Part shown: piece by piece, positions 8,885 to 18,120 of the stretch
Layout: every line of letters begins with the position of its first letter
How positions within the stretch are numbered: the stretch's first letter is position 1
Assembly: GCF_014649495.1 (NCBI RefSeq)
Contig: NZ_BMTD01000019.1
Span: 108,506 to 172,505, forward strand
Direction: 5' to 3'
Origin: Streptomyces filipinensis
Lineage (GTDB): Bacteria; Actinomycetota; Actinomycetes; Streptomycetales; Streptomycetaceae
DNA: 64,000 bases
Notes under the pieces: model-generated
Databases searched by the model: none
Told to the model about the DNA's origin: nothing
The model's input: the letters and a program-made list of their open reading frames with translations, nothing else
Translations under genes and position numbers: made by a program

Positions 8885-10456
8885 ATGTCCTTTCCTTTGC
8901 TGACAGCGACGGCGGCGCTCCCGGCCGTCGGGGCCGTCGCCACGGCCGCCGTACCGGCCGCGTGGCGCACCGCCGCCAAATGGCTGGCGCTGCTCGTCTC
9001 GCTCGCCACCCTCGCCCTGGCGGTCACCGTCCTGGTCCGCTTCGACCCGGACGGCGCCCGCTACCAGCTCACCGAATCCCACGCCTGGATCAAGGACTTC
9101 GGGGTCCGGTACGAGCTGGGCGTGGATGGCATCGCGGTGGCGCTGATCGCGCTGACCGCGTTGCTGATCCCCTTCATCGTCCTCGCCGGCTGGAACGACG
9201 CCGACCCGCTGGAGACGGGCAGCAGCCGCTGGCGCCCCACGCAGGGCTTCTTCGCGCTGATCCTGGCCGTCGAGGCGATGGTGGTGATCTCCTTCGAGGC
9301 CACCGACGTCTTCCTCTTCTACATCTTCTTCGAGGCCATGCTCATCCCGATGTACTTCCTCATCGGCGGCTTCGGAGACCGCGCCCACGCGCAGGGCGAG
9401 GAAGCGGCCTCGCGACAGCGGTCGTACGCGGCGGTGAAGTTCCTGCTGTACAACCTGGTCGGCGGCCTGATCATGCTGGCCGCGGTGATCGGCCTCTACG
9501 TGGTGGCCGGGAACTTCAGCCTCCAGGAGATCGCGCAGGCCCGTGCGAGCGGTTCGCTGCACATGGCGACGAGCACGGAACGCTGGCTGTTCCTGGGCTT
9601 CTTCTTCGCCTTCGCGGTGAAGGCGCCGCTGTGGCCGCTGCACACCTGGCTGCCCAACGCCATGCAGGAGTCCACCGCCCCGGTCGCCGTCCTCATCACC
9701 GCGGTCGTCGACAAGGTCGGCACCTTCGCGATGCTCCGCTTCTGCCTCCAGCTGTTCCCGCAGGCCAGCAAGTGGGCGACGCCCGTCATCCTCGTACTGG
9801 CGCTCATCAGCATCGTCTACGGCGCGCTGCTCGCCGTCGGCCAGCGGGACATCAAGCGCCTGGTGGCCTACGCGTCGATCTCGCACTTCGGCTTCATCAT
9901 CATGGGCATCTTCGCGATGACCAGCCAGGGCCAGTCCGGCGCCACGCTCTACATGGTCAACCACGGTATTTCCACGGCCGCGCTGATGCTGGTCGCGGGC
10001 TTCCTGATCTCCCGGCGCGGGTCGCGGCTCATCGCGGACTACGGGGGCGTGCAGAAGGTCGCCCCGGTGCTCGCCGGCACCTTCCTGATCGGCGGTCTCG
10101 CCACTCTCTCCCTGCCCGGACTCGCCCCGTTCGTGAGTGAGTTCCTGGTCCTGGTCGGCACGTTCACGCGTCATCCGGTGATCGGCATCATCGCCACCTT
10201 CGGCATCGTCCTCGCCGCGCTCTACACCCTCGTCCTGTACCAGCGGACGATGACGGGCCCGGTGAAGCCGGAGGTGTCGGCCATGCCCGACCTACGCGCG
10301 CGTGAGCTGGTGGTGGTCGCCCCGCTGATCGTGTTGCTGATCTTCCTGGGCGTCTATCCGAAGCCCGTCACGGACATCGTCAACCCGGCGGTCAAGCAGA
10401 CCATGTCCGACGTACACAAGAAGGACCCCAAGCCCGAGGTGGAGGCGGCCAAGTGA
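8885..10456 (+). CDS. nuoM: NADH-quinone oxidoreductase subunit M
   Basis: NuoM (523 residues) is the second antiporter-like pump. The signature FYIFFEAMLIPMYFLIG carries the conserved Glu of helix 5, and the helix 7 motif FAVKAPLWPLHTWLPNAMQE and the HFGFIIMGIF region follow. The open frame extends over 1 kb further upstream, but that part is the shadow of nuoL: the real start is the ATG at 8885, five bases after the nuoL stop, giving MSFPLLTATAALP. The gene overlaps nuoN by GTGA. Confidence 0.96.
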   Translation: MSFPLLTATAALPAVGAVATAAVPAAWRTAAKWLALLVSLATLALAVTVLVRFDPDGARYQLTESHAWIKDFGVRYELGVDGIAVALIALTALLIPFIVLAGWNDADPLETGSSRWRPTQGFFALILAVEAMVVISFEATDVFLFYIFFEAMLIPMYFLIGGFGDRAHAQGEEAASRQRSYAAVKFLLYNLVGGLIMLAAVIGLYVVAGNFSLQEIAQARASGSLHMATSTERWLFLGFFFAFAVKAPLWPLHTWLPNAMQESTAPVAVLITAVVDKVGTFAMLRFCLQLFPQASKWATPVILVLALISIVYGALLAVGQRDIKRLVAYASISHFGFIIMGIFAMTSQGQSGATLYMVNHGISTAALMLVAGFLISRRGSRLIADYGGVQKVAPVLAGTFLIGGLATLSLPGLAPFVSEFLVLVGTFTRHPVIGIIATFGIVLAALYTLVLYQRTMTGPVKPEVSAMPDLRARELVVVAPLIVLLIFLGVYPKPVTDIVNPAVKQTMSDVHKKDPKPEVEAAK

Positions 10457-12102
10457 GCGCAGCAGCCGTCCACAGCCTGTGGACAACCGCGGCCGATCCG
10501 ATCTCGAAGATCGACGCGCCGAAGATCGAATACGGACAATTGTCGCCGACGCTGATCGTCGTCGGCGCGGCGCTGGTCGGGGTGCTCATCGAGGCCTTCC
10601 TCCCGCGCAAGGCCCGCTACTACGCGCAGGTGTTCGTGTCCGTCGTCGCCCTGTGCGCCGCGTTCGCCGCGGTGGTCGGACTCGCGGCCGACGGCTACGG
10701 CACCACCAAGGCGCACATCGCGGCCATGGGAGCGATCGCGGTCGACGGCCCGTCCCTGTTCCTGCAGGGCACGATCCTGCTGGCAGGCCTGGTCGGCCTG
10801 TTCACCTTCGCCGAGCGGCGCCTGGACCCGGCGGCGCACGGCAACCGCGTCGACTCCTTCGCCGCACAGGCCGCCTCCGTACCCGGCAGCGACAGCGAGA
10901 AGGCCGCGGTGAAGGCCGGCTTCACCACCACCGAGGTCTTCCCGCTGCTGCTCTTCGCGATCGCCGGCATGCTGGTGTTCCCCTCGGCCAACGACCTGCT
11001 GACCCTGTTCGTGGCCCTGGAGGTCTTCTCCCTGCCGCTGTACCTGCTGTGCGCGCTGGCCCGCCGCAAGCGGCTGATGTCGCAGGAAGCCGCGGTCAAG
11101 TACTTCCTGCTCGGCGCGTTCGCCTCGGCGTTCACGCTGTTCGGCATCGCCCTGCTGTACGGCTACGCCGGCTCGGTGTCGTACGCGCGCATCGCCCAGG
11201 TCGTCGACGGAACCGTCACCAACGTCGACCCGGCACTCGCCAACACCATGGGCAACGACGCGCTGCTGCTGCTCGGCAGCGCACTGATCGTGATGGGTCT
11301 GCTGTTCAAGGTGGGCGCGGTGCCGTTCCACATGTGGACGCCGGACGTCTACCAGGGCGCGCCGACGCCCGTGACCGGCTTCATGGCGGCGGCGACGAAG
11401 GTGGCCGCGTTCGGCGCGCTGCTGCGCCTGCTGTACGTCGTTCTGCCCGGAATGCGCTGGGACTGGCGTCCGGTCATGTGGGCCGTCGCGATCATCACCA
11501 TGCTCGGCGGCGCGATCGTCGCGATCACACAGACCGACATCAAGCGGCTCCTGGCGTACTCGTCCATCGCGCACGCCGGATTCATCCTCGCGGGTGTCAT
11601 CGCCACCTCGAAGGACGGCGTCTCGTCGGTCCTCTTCTACCTGGCCGGCTACTCCTTCGTGACGATCGGCGCCTTCGCGGTGGTCACGCTGGTGCGCGAC
11701 GCGGGTGGCGAGGCGACCCACCTGTCCAAGTGGGCGGGTCTCGGCCGCAGGTCACCCCTGGTGGCGGCCGTCTTCGCGGTGTTCCTGCTGGCCTTCGCCG
11801 GTATCCCGCTGACCTCCGGCTTCGCGGGGAAGTTCGCCGTGTTCAAGGCGGCGGCGGCCGGCGGCGCGGCCCCGCTCGTGGTGATCGGTGTGATCTCCTC
11901 GGCGATCGCCGCGTTCTTCTACATCCGCGTGATCGTGCTGATGTTCTTCAGCGAGCCGAGGCCGGAGGGCCCCACCGTGGCCGTACCGTCCCCGCTGACC
12001 ATGGTGGCGATCGCCGCGGGCGTCGCGGTCACGCTGGTGCTCGGCGTGGCCCCGCAGTACTTCCTCGACCTGGCGAGCCAGGCGGGAGTGTTCGTGCGCT
12101 GA
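10453..12102 (+). CDS. nuoN: NADH-quinone oxidoreductase subunit N
   Basis: NuoN (549 residues) is the third antiporter-like subunit and the last gene of the operon. The helix 5 motif FVALEVFSLPLYLLCALAR, the helix 7 motif KVGAVPFHMWTPDVYQGAPTP and the ITQTDIKRLLAYSSIAHAGF region are all present. Start is GTG overlapping the nuoM stop. About 60 residues at the N-terminus and a loop near residues 115-155 are longer than in E. coli NuoN (485). A strong hairpin follows 11 bases after the stop. Confidence 0.97.
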   Translation: MSAAAVHSLWTTAADPISKIDAPKIEYGQLSPTLIVVGAALVGVLIEAFLPRKARYYAQVFVSVVALCAAFAAVVGLAADGYGTTKAHIAAMGAIAVDGPSLFLQGTILLAGLVGLFTFAERRLDPAAHGNRVDSFAAQAASVPGSDSEKAAVKAGFTTTEVFPLLLFAIAGMLVFPSANDLLTLFVALEVFSLPLYLLCALARRKRLMSQEAAVKYFLLGAFASAFTLFGIALLYGYAGSVSYARIAQVVDGTVTNVDPALANTMGNDALLLLGSALIVMGLLFKVGAVPFHMWTPDVYQGAPTPVTGFMAAATKVAAFGALLRLLYVVLPGMRWDWRPVMWAVAIITMLGGAIVAITQTDIKRLLAYSSIAHAGFILAGVIATSKDGVSSVLFYLAGYSFVTIGAFAVVTLVRDAGGEATHLSKWAGLGRRSPLVAAVFAVFLLAFAGIPLTSGFAGKFAVFKAAAAGGAAPLVVIGVISSAIAAFFYIRVIVLMFFSEPRPEGPTVAVPSPLTMVAIAAGVAVTLVLGVAPQYFLDLASQAGVFVR

Positions 12103-12113
12103 GTCCCCCACGA

Positions 12114-12143
12114 CGGCCCCGGCTCCCCAGGGAACCGGGGCCG
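12114..12143 (+). terminator. Intrinsic terminator of the nuo operon
   Basis: The arms CGGCCCCGG (12114-12122) and CCGGGGCCG (12135-12143) form a perfect 9-bp GC stem with a 12-base loop, starting 11 bases after the nuoN stop. There is no U-run, which is common for actinobacterial terminators. Confidence 0.75.
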
Positions 12144-12526
12144 CCGCATGCCGTCAGGCGGGTGCTCCGGGACAGGGGCACTTCACGTCGGGGTTCCACA
12201 CGAAGAACAAGTCACCTCGGCGAGGTGAGCGGGCATCGGGCGGAGCTCCTTGGAAGGGCACGCGGCCGGGCACGGGAGCTGGCGTCGAGTGGCGATCCGT
12301 GCGGGGTGGCCTCCGCTTCTCCCGCCCGAGCAGCATGCCCCTGGGGTCGCCGCCGGGCCATCCAGGAAGCCCGATGGGATGACGCCCACTGGTCCGCCCG
12401 AGGACGCGCCGGGCTCGCACGGGCGTTCCCCGGCCTGTGGATAAGTCCACCGCTGTCGGTCCGGACCCCTATCGTGGATGCAGCGGTCGACAGACGACAC
12501 ACGGGGGACCGGCGGGGGACAGGACA
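12144..12526. other. Non-coding region between nuo terminator and recQ
   Basis: No convincing gene is seen in these 383 bases; the open frames here lack ribosome sites and family features. The last 100 bases, with CTGTGGATAAG and CCCTATCGTGG, probably hold the recQ promoter, but no clear -35/-10 pair can be named. Confidence 0.4.
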
Positions 12527-14509
12527 ATGGGCGTGACGGGCGGGATCAGCGAGATGCCACAGGTGACCGAGGGGCCGGGCGCGGCCGACAGCGAGGCGCT
12601 GGCCACGCTGCACCGGGTCTTCGGATACGAGGCCTTCCGGGGCGAGCAGAAAGCGATCATCGAGCATGTGGTGGCGGGCGGCGACGCCGTCGTCCTCATG
12701 CCCACCGGCGGCGGGAAGTCGCTGTGCTACCAGATCCCGGCCATGGTCAGACCCGGTACGGGCATCGTGGTCTCCCCGCTGATCGCGCTCATGCAGGACC
12801 AGGTGGACGCCCTGCGCGCCCTCGGCGTGCGGGCCGGCTTCATCAATTCCACGCAGGACTTCGACGAGCGCCGGATGGTCGAGGCCGAGTTCCTGGCCGG
12901 CGAGCTGGACCTGCTGTATCTGGCGCCCGAGCGGCTGCGTCTGGACGCCACGCTGGACCTCCTCTCCCGCGGCAAGATCTCCGTCTTCGCGATCGACGAG
13001 GCGCACTGCGTCTCCCAGTGGGGCCACGACTTCCGCCCCGACTACCTCACCCTGTCCCTCCTCGGCGAGCGCTGGCCGGACGTCCCGCGGATCGCCCTCA
13101 CCGCCACGGCCACCCGGGCCACCCACCAGGAGATCACCCAGCGGCTGAACCTGCCGACGGCCCGCCACTTCGTCGCCAGCTTCGACCGCCCCAACATCCA
13201 GTACCGGATCGTGCCCAAGGCCGACCCCAGGAAGCAGCTGCTCGCCTTCCTCCGGCAGGAGCACGCGGGCGACGCCGGCATCGTGTACTGCCTGTCACGC
13301 AACTCGGTGGAGCGGACGGCGGAGTTCCTGACCGCCAACGGCATCGACGCCGTGCCGTATCACGCGGGCCTGGACGCGGCTGTGCGCGCCGCCCACCAGT
13401 CCCGCTTCCTGCGCGAGGACGGCCTCGTCGTGGTCGCGACGATCGCCTTCGGCATGGGCATCGACAAGCCGGACGTACGGTTCGTCGCCCACCTGGACCT
13501 GCCCAAGTCGATCGAGGGCTACTACCAGGAGACCGGCCGCGCCGGCCGCGACGGACTGCCGTCCACGGCCTGGATGGCGTACGGCCTGAACGACGTCATC
13601 CAGCAGCGCAAGCTGATCCAGTCCGGCGAGGGCGACGAGGCGTTCCGCCGCCGGGCCGCCGCCCACCTCGACGCCATGCTCGCGCTGTGCGAGACGGCCC
13701 GCTGCCGCCGCGGCCAGCTGCTCGCCTACTTCGGCCAGGAACCCGACGCCGCGGGCTGCGGCAACTGCGACACCTGCCTCACCCCACCGGAGACCTGGGA
13801 CGGCACCATCGCCGCGCAGAAGGTGCTGTCGACGGTGGTGCGGCTGCAGCGGGAGCGCGGGCAGAAGTTCGGCGCCCTGCAGATCGTCGACATCCTGCTC
13901 GGCAAGCGCACAGGCAAGGTCATCCAGTTCGACCACGACCAGCTGTCCGTCTTCGGCATCGGACAAGACCTCTCCGAGGCCGAGTGGCGCGGTGCCATCC
14001 GGCAGCTGCTGGCTCAGGGACTGCTCACGGTCGAGGGCGAGTACGGCACTCTGGCGCTCACCGAGGCGAGCGGCTCGGTGCTGCGCAGCGAGCGGGAGGT
14101 GCCGCTGCGCAAGGAGCCGAAGAAGCCGGCCGCCTCCCGGTCGAGGTCGGCGGGCGCATCCGGCGGCGACCGCAAGGCCAGGACCGCCGCGGCGGAACTG
14201 CCCGACGAGCTGCTGCCCGCCTTCGAGGCCCTGCGCGCCTGGCGCGCCGAACAGGCTCGCGAGCAGGGCGTACCGGCGTACGTCATCTTCCACGACGCCA
14301 CCCTGCGGGAGATCGTCAGCCGGCGGCCGGGCTCGGTGCGCGAGCTGGGCACGGTGAGCGGCGTCGGTGAGAAGAAACTGGCGACGTACGGGGAGGGTGT
14401 GCTGGCCGCGCTGGCTTCCCTGGACGGGGCGGCCCCGGCCGCCGGCGACGCACCGGACGCCGACTGGCCGGAGCCGGACGCGGAGCCGGAGCCCGACGAC
14501 TGGATATAG
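12527..14509 (+). CDS. recQ: ATP-dependent DNA helicase RecQ
   Basis: This 660-residue superfamily 2 helicase unwinds DNA 3'-5' during recombination and replication repair. Visible in order: motif 0 around FRGEQKAIIEH, Walker A TGGGKS at 60-65, DEAH at 157-160 followed by CVSQWGHDFRPDY (the RecQ aromatic-rich loop), motif IV-VI helicase_C with TIAFGMGIDKPDVR and QETGRAGRDG, the RQC zinc cysteines C..C in GCGNCDTC, and a C-terminal HRDC domain (about 560-635) ending in the VSGVGEKKLATYGEG helix-hairpin. The frame is open 90 bases further upstream; I chose ATG 12527 because of the G-rich GGGGGACAGGA before it. ATG 12554 is a second candidate. Confidence 0.93.
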   Translation: MGVTGGISEMPQVTEGPGAADSEALATLHRVFGYEAFRGEQKAIIEHVVAGGDAVVLMPTGGGKSLCYQIPAMVRPGTGIVVSPLIALMQDQVDALRALGVRAGFINSTQDFDERRMVEAEFLAGELDLLYLAPERLRLDATLDLLSRGKISVFAIDEAHCVSQWGHDFRPDYLTLSLLGERWPDVPRIALTATATRATHQEITQRLNLPTARHFVASFDRPNIQYRIVPKADPRKQLLAFLRQEHAGDAGIVYCLSRNSVERTAEFLTANGIDAVPYHAGLDAAVRAAHQSRFLREDGLVVVATIAFGMGIDKPDVRFVAHLDLPKSIEGYYQETGRAGRDGLPSTAWMAYGLNDVIQQRKLIQSGEGDEAFRRRAAAHLDAMLALCETARCRRGQLLAYFGQEPDAAGCGNCDTCLTPPETWDGTIAAQKVLSTVVRLQRERGQKFGALQIVDILLGKRTGKVIQFDHDQLSVFGIGQDLSEAEWRGAIRQLLAQGLLTVEGEYGTLALTEASGSVLRSEREVPLRKEPKKPAASRSRSAGASGGDRKARTAAAELPDELLPAFEALRAWRAEQAREQGVPAYVIFHDATLREIVSRRPGSVRELGTVSGVGEKKLATYGEGVLAALASLDGAAPAAGDAPDADWPEPDAEPEPDDWI

Positions 14510-14554
14510 CCCGTCGCGGGCCGGCGCTGGGTGCAGGAGCCGCTGGGTACGGGG

Positions 14555-17320
14555 TCACAGCCCCCGCGCCGCGTAGGCCCTGACGTCCGCGTCCGAGTCG
14601 CTGGTGGCCGTGGCGAGGGCCGCGCGTGCCTCCGCTGTGGCCCGGTGCCGGGTCAGGGCCAGCACCGCCGCCTTGCGCACGTCGGCGTTCGGATCGGCCA
14701 GCGCCTTGGCCAGGGCGGGGACGGCGGCGCCGGCGGACGCGGCCGACAGCGCGGTGGCGGCGCCGGAGCGGACCTGCCAGGCCGGATCGGACAGCGCGGC
14801 CACGGCTCGGGCGGCGAGCGGGGCCGGGCAGCCGGTGCCGGCCAGTGCGGCGAACGCGGCACCGCGCACCAAAGGATCGGCGTCCCCCGTGAGCCGCTCC
14901 AGGGTGGTGGTGAGCAACCCGCGGTCGGCCTCGGTGAGCGTCGCCAGGTCGACGGCGGCCAGGGCCTTGGCCACGGTGACCCGGACCTCCCGGGAGGGAT
15001 CGTCCACGGCACCCGCCAGCGGCCGGACCGCGTCGACGGAGACGAGCGCTCGCACGGCCTCGGTACGTACAGCGATGACGGGATCGTCCAGCGCCGCCGC
15101 GAACACCCTGGCGTTGCCGAGCCGCAGAGCACGCAGCACATCGAGGGCGGCGGCGCGGACCACCGGATCGGCTGCGGTGACGGTATCGGTGAGGGCGGTC
15201 CCCAGAGCGGGTTCGGGCGGCAGGGTCTCGACCAGTTCGCGCAGTGAGGCCGCGGCGGTCGCGCGGACCTCGGCGTCAAGGTCGGCGAGGGCACCGGCCA
15301 GGGCCTGCCCGGTGCCGGGCGGCGCGGTCTCGGTGAGGACCGAGACGGCCGTACGCCGGACGGCAGGATCCGAGTCGGCCAGGTACGGCTCGACCAGGCC
15401 GAGTTCGGGGTCGGCCTCGGCCAGCTCCAGCAACTGCAGCAGCCGGGGCGAGGCGGTGCCCGGCGCGCCGGACCGGTCGGCGGAAGCGGTGGCCCGCGCG
15501 GACGCGGGTCCCGCGGCGACCGGCGCCACCTCGCGCGGCCCGGCCGTGGCCACGTGCTCGGCATGTACCTCGCCCAACCGCCGGGAGGAACCGCCGACCG
15601 GCGTGAACTCCTCGACCGGGACCAGATAGGGAGCCACGGGCCGGGCCGTGAACTCCATCGCACCAGAGGGGGACTTGTGCAGATCGAGATGGTGGAACCA
15701 GGAGACGTCGTCGCGGCCGGGGTGATCGAGACGGTCGTGGTAGAGGCCCCAGCGCGACTCGGTGCGGGCGAGAGAGGCGCGGGCGGCCATCTCGGCGCAG
15801 TCACGGATGAAGGTGACCTCCGCGCAGCGCATCAGCTCGTGCGCGGTGCGGGCACCCATGGCGGCGATGTCGGCGCGCATCCGCTCGAAGGCCTCGAGGG
15901 CGAGGGAGAGCCGCGCACCGGACTTCGGCGGTGCCACGTAATCGTTCACGAAACGGCGCAGCTTGTACTCGACCTGGGGCTGCGGCGGGCCGTCCGTGTT
16001 GCGCAGCGGGCGGTAGATCAGCTCGTGCGCCTCCCGCACCTGGTCCGCGGGAAGCTCACCCTCGTACGCCGTGTACTGGGCGGCGTCCGCACCGGCGAGG
16101 TCACCGAAGACGAACGCGCCGATCATGTAGTTGTGCGGGACGCAGGCGAGGTCGCCGGCGGCGTACAGGCGGGGAACGGTCGTACGGGCGTGGTCGTCGA
16201 CGCGGACCCCGGAGGCGGAGTGGCCACCGCACAGGCCGATCTCGGAGATGTGCATCTCGACGTCATGGGTGCGGTAGTCGTGCCCGCGGCCGGCGTGGAA
16301 GGTGCCCCGGGTGGGCCGCTCCGTGGAGTGCAGGATCGACTCCAGGGCGGAGACGGACTCCTCGGGGAGATGGCTGAGCTTGAGGTAGACCGGGCCGCGG
16401 TCACTGGCGACCTCGGCGGCGAACTCGGCCATCATCTGCCCCGACCAGTAGTCGGAGTCGACGAAGCGCTCGCCGTGCCGGTTGACCTGGTAGCCGCCGA
16501 AGGGGTTGGCGACGTAGGCACAGGCGGGACCGTTGTAGTCCTTGATGAGCGGGTTGATCTGGAAGCACTCGATACCGGTCAGCTCGGCACCCGCGTGGTA
16601 GGCCATGGCGTACCCGTCGCCGGCGTTGGTGGGGTTCTCGTAGGTGCCGTACAGGTAGCCGGAGGCGGGCAGGCCGAGCCTGCCGCAGGCGCCGGTGGCG
16701 AGGACGACCGCGCCCGCTCGGACGGTGACGAAGGCGCCGGTGCGGGTGTTGAAGCCGACGGCGCCCACGGCCTGTCCCCCGGCCGTCAGGACCCGGACCG
16801 GCATCACCCGGTTCTCGATCCGGATCCGCTCCCGCATCTCGCGCCGCCGCAGCTGCCGGTACAGGACCTTTTTGACGTCCTTGCCCTCTGGCATCGGCAG
16901 TACGTACGAGCCGGAGCGGTGCACCTGGCGCACCGCGTACTCACCGTGCTCGTCCTTCTCGAACTTGACCCCGTACGACTCCAGCCGCTGGACCATCGCG
17001 AACCCGCGGGTCGCGGTCTGGCGGACGGTGGACTGGTCGACGATGCCGTCGTTGGCGCGGGTGATCTCGGCGACGTAGTCGTCGGGTTCGGCGCGGCCGG
17101 GGATGACCGCGTTGTTGACGCCGTCCATGCCCATGGCGAGCGCGCCGGAGTGGCGGACGTGGGCCTTCTCCAGCAGCAGCACGTCCGCGCCGCGCTCGGC
17201 GGCGGTCAGGGCGGCCATGGTGCCGGCGGTGCCCCCGCCGATGATGAGGACGTCGCAGGTCAGCTCCTCGGCGTCGGCGACGGCGGGAATCTCCAGGGAA
17301 GTGGACGCGGGGGTGGTCAC
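14555..17320 (-). CDS. AprA-like FAD oxidoreductase with C-terminal HEAT-like repeats
   Basis: This 921-residue protein belongs to the fumarate reductase/succinate dehydrogenase/adenylylsulfate reductase flavoprotein family. Residues 22-40 hold the dinucleotide-binding GGGTAG; the middle carries a flavin-domain continuation with AGDLACVPHNYMIGAFVFGD and the GGHSASGVRVD stretch that resembles AprA (APS reductase alpha) more than FrdA or SdhA. The Asn-rich GVNNAVIPG loop also sits where AprA has its substrate-side Asn. From about residue 620 to the end there are around nine alpha-helical repeats of about 31 residues with the core D-x-x-VR-x-x-A, typical of PBS-lyase/HEAT-like repeats; such a tail is not part of canonical AprA. 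Start is GTG, 11 bases after the ABC ATPase stop. The AprB-like ferredoxin gene of the same operon supports an AprBA-type pair, but the substrate is unknown. Confidence 0.8.
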   Translation of the reverse strand: MTTPASTSLEIPAVADAEELTCDVLIIGGGTAGTMAALTAAERGADVLLLEKAHVRHSGALAMGMDGVNNAVIPGRAEPDDYVAEITRANDGIVDQSTVRQTATRGFAMVQRLESYGVKFEKDEHGEYAVRQVHRSGSYVLPMPEGKDVKKVLYRQLRRREMRERIRIENRVMPVRVLTAGGQAVGAVGFNTRTGAFVTVRAGAVVLATGACGRLGLPASGYLYGTYENPTNAGDGYAMAYHAGAELTGIECFQINPLIKDYNGPACAYVANPFGGYQVNRHGERFVDSDYWSGQMMAEFAAEVASDRGPVYLKLSHLPEESVSALESILHSTERPTRGTFHAGRGHDYRTHDVEMHISEIGLCGGHSASGVRVDDHARTTVPRLYAAGDLACVPHNYMIGAFVFGDLAGADAAQYTAYEGELPADQVREAHELIYRPLRNTDGPPQPQVEYKLRRFVNDYVAPPKSGARLSLALEAFERMRADIAAMGARTAHELMRCAEVTFIRDCAEMAARASLARTESRWGLYHDRLDHPGRDDVSWFHHLDLHKSPSGAMEFTARPVAPYLVPVEEFTPVGGSSRRLGEVHAEHVATAGPREVAPVAAGPASARATASADRSGAPGTASPRLLQLLELAEADPELGLVEPYLADSDPAVRRTAVSVLTETAPPGTGQALAGALADLDAEVRATAAASLRELVETLPPEPALGTALTDTVTAADPVVRAAALDVLRALRLGNARVFAAALDDPVIAVRTEAVRALVSVDAVRPLAGAVDDPSREVRVTVAKALAAVDLATLTEADRGLLTTTLERLTGDADPLVRGAAFAALAGTGCPAPLAARAVAALSDPAWQVRSGAATALSAASAGAAVPALAKALADPNADVRKAAVLALTRHRATAEARAALATATSDSDADVRAYAARGL

Positions 17321-17331
17321 CGGGGTGCCTT

Positions 17332-18120
17332 TCAGGAGCCGAGCGAGGTGAGGATGTCGCGGCGCAGGGCCACACGGGCCGGGTCGTCCACGGCCCCACG
17401 GTCACGGGGCCCGGGCACATCGCGTACGGCGACCACCCGGCCGGAGCCGAGCAGGGCCACGCGGTCGCCGAGGAAGAGGGCCTCGTCGACGTCGTGCGTG
17501 ACGAAGACGATGGTCGCGCCCGTGCCGCGCAGCACCTCCACCAGCAGGTCCTGCATGCCGGAGCGGGTCTGGGCGTCGAGGGCGCCGAAGGGCTCGTCCA
17601 TGAGGACGGCGCGCGGACTGTCGGCCAAAGCGCGTGCCAACTGGGCGCGCTGGCGCTGCCCGCCGGAGACCCGGTGCGGCAACTGCCCGGCCTGCGCGCT
17701 GAGTCCGACCCGGGCGAGCCAGGACTCGGCCCGCGCACGGCGCTCGGAGCGCGGTACGCCGCTGATGGCGAGCGGCAGTTCGACGTTCCCGCGCAAGGTA
17801 CGCCAGGGCAGCAGCGCGTCCTCCTGGAAGACGAGCGCACGGTCGGCCGACGGCCCCGTCAGCGGGGCTCCGTCCACCTCGGCCGTGCCGCCCAGCGGAG
17901 GCAACAGCCCGGCGAGCGTGCGCAGCAGGGTGGACTTGCCGCAGCCGGAGGGGCCGACGACGGTGAGGATCTCGCCGGGGGAGACGTCGAGGTCCACGTC
18001 GTACAGCACTGGCGCGTCCGGGCGGCCGAGCACGGTGGAACGGAAGACGAGCCGGGTGCCGCGGGCGGCAGCCGACGCCGGCGCGACGGGTGCGGCGACG
18101 GTCTCAGACGAGGTGCTCAT
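17332..18120 (-). CDS. ABC transporter ATP-binding protein, nitrate/sulfonate/taurine type
   Basis: A 262-residue ABC ATPase of the SsuB/TauB/NrtD class that powers import through the neighbouring permease. Walker A GPSGCGKST is at 56-64, the Q-loop is in LVFQEDALLPW, the signature is VSGGQRQRAQLARAL, Walker B is AVLMDEPFGALD and the switch His is in FVTHDVDEAL. The start ATG at 18120 lies inside the permease C-terminal codons (17-base overlap); upstream in-frame sequence is only a shadow of the permease tail. The three ABC genes and the flavoprotein run in one direction with overlaps or short gaps, so they are almost certainly one transcript. Confidence 0.92.
   Translation of the reverse strand: MSTSSETVAAPVAPASAAARGTRLVFRSTVLGRPDAPVLYDVDLDVSPGEILTVVGPSGCGKSTLLRTLAGLLPPLGGTAEVDGAPLTGPSADRALVFQEDALLPWRTLRGNVELPLAISGVPRSERRARAESWLARVGLSAQAGQLPHRVSGGQRQRAQLARALADSPRAVLMDEPFGALDAQTRSGMQDLLVEVLRGTGATIVFVTHDVDEALFLGDRVALLGSGRVVAVRDVPGPRDRGAVDDPARVALRRDILTSLGS

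Noticed and set aside
12144..12450. Minus-strand frames between nuoN and recQ.
   Set aside because: No ribosome site, no family pattern, and overlapping frames of equal quality on both strands.
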